Program-made: the position numbers and the translations under genes
Source of the DNA: an uncultured Corynebacterium sp.
GTDB taxonomy: Bacteria; Actinomycetota; Actinomycetes; Mycobacteriales; Mycobacteriaceae
Reading direction: 5' to 3'
DNA length: 64,000 nucleotides
NCBI GenBank assembly: GCA_946220775.1
Contig: CAMIFC010000001.1
Span: forward strand, 62,001-126,000
Shown: piece after piece, positions 61,852-64,000 of the stretch
How positions within the stretch are numbered: the first letter of the stretch is position 1
How the letters are laid out: every line of letters begins with the position of its first letter
Notes under the pieces: generated by a model
Told to the model about the DNA's origin: nothing
Database searches by the model: none
What the model saw: only the letters and a program-made list of their open reading frames with translations

Positions 61852-62961
61852 ATGAAAACTGCTCTCATTCAACGGGCCGTGAGAAAAACGGTTGCCGTGT
61901 TCACCTTGACTGGCGCTGTGCTTTTTGCGGGCCAATCGATGATCAATCTAGAAGTCCAGCCGGGTGGCGTCCCCAAGGAAAACGCCAATAACGTGGACGT
62001 GGAACTGACAGCCTTTGGCCTGCCGCCGATCACGCCGGGTAGCGTCGACGGGGCTATTTCCGGGTCGATGGAGTTCGGCAACATGCTGGCGCCGCTGCTG
62101 AACAATGCGGATAACCTCGGTGGAAATGTTCCGGCCGCCCCTTCGACCAGCACGAGCCGGACGATCACCATCAACTCCGGTGGCCGTACGCGTAGCGCGA
62201 TCGTGAAGGTGCCGGCGTTCAGTGCGGGGCAGTCGCTGCCAGTGCTGTTTGCTTTCCCCGGTTGGAAGGGGCCACCGGCGGAGATGGCCGACTACTCGAA
62301 ACTGCACACGACTGGGATGGGACGGCAGGCGCTCGTCGTCTACATGAAGGGCATCAATGATGCCTGGGAGGGTGCGCCATATGCGCAGACTCGCGATGGT
62401 GAAGACGTGCAATTCGTACGCGACATGCTCGCTCGGTTGAAGCGGGAATACTCCGTGGATTCCAGTCGAGTCTACGCTGCAGGACTATCGAACGGCGGCG
62501 GGTTCGTCAACAAGCTCGCTTGTCGGGCGCCGGGGCTGCTGGCTGGTGGTGTCAGCGTGGCGGGTGCTTACTACACAAATACGACGATCGGATGCTCTGG
62601 TGGCGTGCCTATGCTGTTCATTCACGGCACCAATGACGGTACAGTGACCATCAACGGTGGTGTTCGCCACGGCACGTCTTATAAGTCGTTGAACTCCGTG
62701 GTTGACGAATGGAAGATCCGTAACACGTGCTTCAGCGCGAACACGTCCACCGTTGGCAACGTCGTAAGCAGAAGCACAATTGCACGTACCCGCTGGAATA
62801 CTGGAAGGTCAATGGCGGGACCCACACGTGGTTCCCGAACTCGCCGTCGGCCTCCCAGGCCACGTGGAGTTTCCTGGCATCGAAGCATCGCTAACGACAC
62901 AACGCTAGACGGAGCTAGGTCGGGCGGGGCGCGCCAGAACCAATGGTGGGCGAGCAGGTAG
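61852..62961 (+). CDS. Second PHB-depolymerase-like esterase, frameshifted near the C-terminus
   Basis: Tandem paralogue of the previous gene. A signal-like N-terminus, elbow GLSNGGGF and aspartate in FIHGTNDGTVT are present. As written, the frame ends in a basic, unrelated tail and stops at 62961. After 62760 the -1 frame instead reads KQKHNCTYPLEYWKVNGG, then THTWFPNSPSASQATW, and stops at 62894, giving the expected histidine motif (GTHTW) and normal length of about 347 residues. So one base is missing at about 62755-62768. Without it the catalytic histidine is lost. This may be a real mutation or a sequence error. TAGAAT lies 7 nt before the ATG. Confidence 0.75.
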   Translation: MKTALIQRAVRKTVAVFTLTGAVLFAGQSMINLEVQPGGVPKENANNVDVELTAFGLPPITPGSVDGAISGSMEFGNMLAPLLNNADNLGGNVPAAPSTSTSRTITINSGGRTRSAIVKVPAFSAGQSLPVLFAFPGWKGPPAEMADYSKLHTTGMGRQALVVYMKGINDAWEGAPYAQTRDGEDVQFVRDMLARLKREYSVDSSRVYAAGLSNGGGFVNKLACRAPGLLAGGVSVAGAYYTNTTIGCSGGVPMLFIHGTNDGTVTINGGVRHGTSYKSLNSVVDEWKIRNTCFSANTSTVGNVVSRSTIARTRWNTGRSMAGPTRGSRTRRRPPRPRGVSWHRSIANDTTLDGARSGGARQNQWWASR

Positions 62962-62972
62962 AATCCAGTTCC

Positions 62973-64000
62973 ATGAGTGAAGTTCGCGTTCGATTCTGTC
63001 CATCTCCCACTGGCACCCCGCACGTCGGCATGGTGCGCACCGCCCTATTCAACTGGGCTTATGCCCGCCACACCGGCGGCAAGCTGATTTTCCGCATCGA
63101 AGATACCGATGCGCAGCGTGATACCGAAGAGTCCTACCAGGCCATCATCGATTCGATGACCTGGCTCGGTTTGGATTGGGACGAAGGCATCGACGTCGGC
63201 GGCCCGCATGGTCCATACCGCCAGTCGCAGCGTATGGATATTTACGCCGAGGTCCTCGAAAAGTTGAAGGCTGCAGGCGAGGTCTACCCGGCGTACTCCA
63301 CCCCGCAGGAAGTCGAGGAGCGCCACAAAGCTGCTGGTCGCGACCCGAAGCTGGGGTACGATAACTACGACCGCGACCTCACCGACGAGCAGATCGCAGC
63401 GTTCGAGAAGGAAGGACGCCAGCCGGTTTGGCGTCTGAAAATGGACCACGATCGGGCCTACGAATGGACTGATTTGATCCGCGGCGAGATGAGCGTCGAG
63501 GGCAAGACTATGCCGGACTTCGTCGTGGCGCGTTCCAATGGGCAGCCGCTGTACACGCTGGTCAACCCGCTGGATGATGCGTTGATGGAAGTTACCCACG
63601 TGCTGCGTGGCGAGGATCTGCTGCCATCCACCCCGCGCCAGATCGCGCTGTATGAAGCCCTGATTCGAATCGGCGTGGCGAAGTCTGTGCCGACCTTTGG
63701 GCACCTGCCATTCGTGATGGGGGAGGGGAACAAGAAGCTGTCGAAGCGCGATCCAGAATCCAACTTGTTCAACCACCGCGAAGCAGGCGCGATCCCAGAG
63801 GGCATGCTCAACTACTTGTCCCTGCTGGGTTGGGCGCTGTCTGCCGATGAAGATATCTTCACGATGCAGCAGCTGATCGACAACTTCGACGTTCGTGATG
63901 TGAAGCCGAATCCGGCCCGCTTCGACCAGAAGAAGATGGAAGCGATCAACGCGGATCACATCCGCATGCTGGACTTGGAGGACTTCACGAAGCGCCTGCG
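62973..64000 (+). CDS. gltX: Glutamyl-tRNA synthetase, 3' end cut by the window
   Basis: Class I synthetase; 342 residues are visible. The HIGH-type motif is PSPTGTPHVGMVRTALFNW, the glutamate site is IFRIEDTDAQRDTEES, and the KMSKS-type motif is GNKKLSKRDPESN. The presence of GatCAB in the same window implies that this enzyme also charges tRNA(Gln) and the amidotransferase corrects it. TAGAAT lies 8 nt before the ATG at 62973. The gene is complete to the window edge with no defects seen. Confidence 0.96.
   Translation, partial: MSEVRVRFCPSPTGTPHVGMVRTALFNWAYARHTGGKLIFRIEDTDAQRDTEESYQAIIDSMTWLGLDWDEGIDVGGPHGPYRQSQRMDIYAEVLEKLKAAGEVYPAYSTPQEVEERHKAAGRDPKLGYDNYDRDLTDEQIAAFEKEGRQPVWRLKMDHDRAYEWTDLIRGEMSVEGKTMPDFVVARSNGQPLYTLVNPLDDALMEVTHVLRGEDLLPSTPRQIALYEALIRIGVAKSVPTFGHLPFVMGEGNKKLSKRDPESNLFNHREAGAIPEGMLNYLSLLGWALSADEDIFTMQQLIDNFDVRDVKPNPARFDQKKMEAINADHIRMLDLEDFTKRL

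Overview
The window is a typical chromosomal segment of a Corynebacterium-group actinobacterium at intermediate G+C. The evidence is a bacterial type I fatty acid synthase, an MscCG-type glutamate channel with a long C-terminal tail, an FAH-fold oxaloacetate decarboxylase between leuB and gltX, and the order ligA / ACT protein / gatC-gatA / pfkA / gatB / ilvD / PH-like membrane protein / mscCG / ilvBNC / serA / leuB / gltX. From memory that order matches C. glutamicum. I do not assign a species. No tRNA, rRNA, CRISPR array, insertion sequence or prophage is visible.

Layout. 1-5.5 kb: 3' end of a cysteine desulfurase, mnmA, a MetE-like gene and convergent ligA. 5.5-20.1 kb: a lipid block with acyl-CoA carboxylase alpha (biotinylated), carboxyltransferase beta, a 3194-residue FAS-I and AcpS, then an orphan 40-codon gene with its own terminator. 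This block supplies malonyl-CoA, the synthase and the enzyme that activates its carrier domain. 20.2-28.7 kb: a DnaQ-like exonuclease, ilvA, an ACT protein, gatC, gatA, a NUDIX hydrolase, pfkA and gatB. 28.7-36.1 kb: a LysE exporter, an Ecm4-type thiol reductase, a DoxX protein with a long disordered N-terminus, a secreted lipase, a thiamine-binding-type protein and a UvrA paralogue lacking the UvrB-binding region. 36.1-44.5 kb: branched-chain amino acid genes (ilvD, ilvB, ilvN, ilvC) with mscCG and a clear ilvB attenuator. 44.5-50.2 kb: a DUF5129-like protein, a frameshifted pirin, DedA, PAP2, DUF4259 and a COG0523 GTPase behind a Zur-like site. 50.2-64 kb: serA, an ABC exporter, leuB, a cNMP/CBS/DUF294 protein plus exonuclease, odx, an isochorismate-synthase-type gene, two secreted PHB-depolymerase-like esterases (the second frameshifted) and the 5' part of gltX.

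Two window-wide signals stand out. First, the octamer TGGCGTCC (or its complement GGACGCCA) occurs 44 times by my hand count, in both orientations, in several reading frames and in a few intergenic sites. It often carries an A-rich right flank. About 2 to 4 copies are expected by chance. It resembles the architecture of a DNA uptake sequence or another genome-wide recognition word, and I know of no described role for it. Second, about 23 genes have a TANNNT -10 box only 6-8 nt before the start codon, so much of this segment appears to be transcribed as leaderless mRNA, including the ilvB leader peptide.
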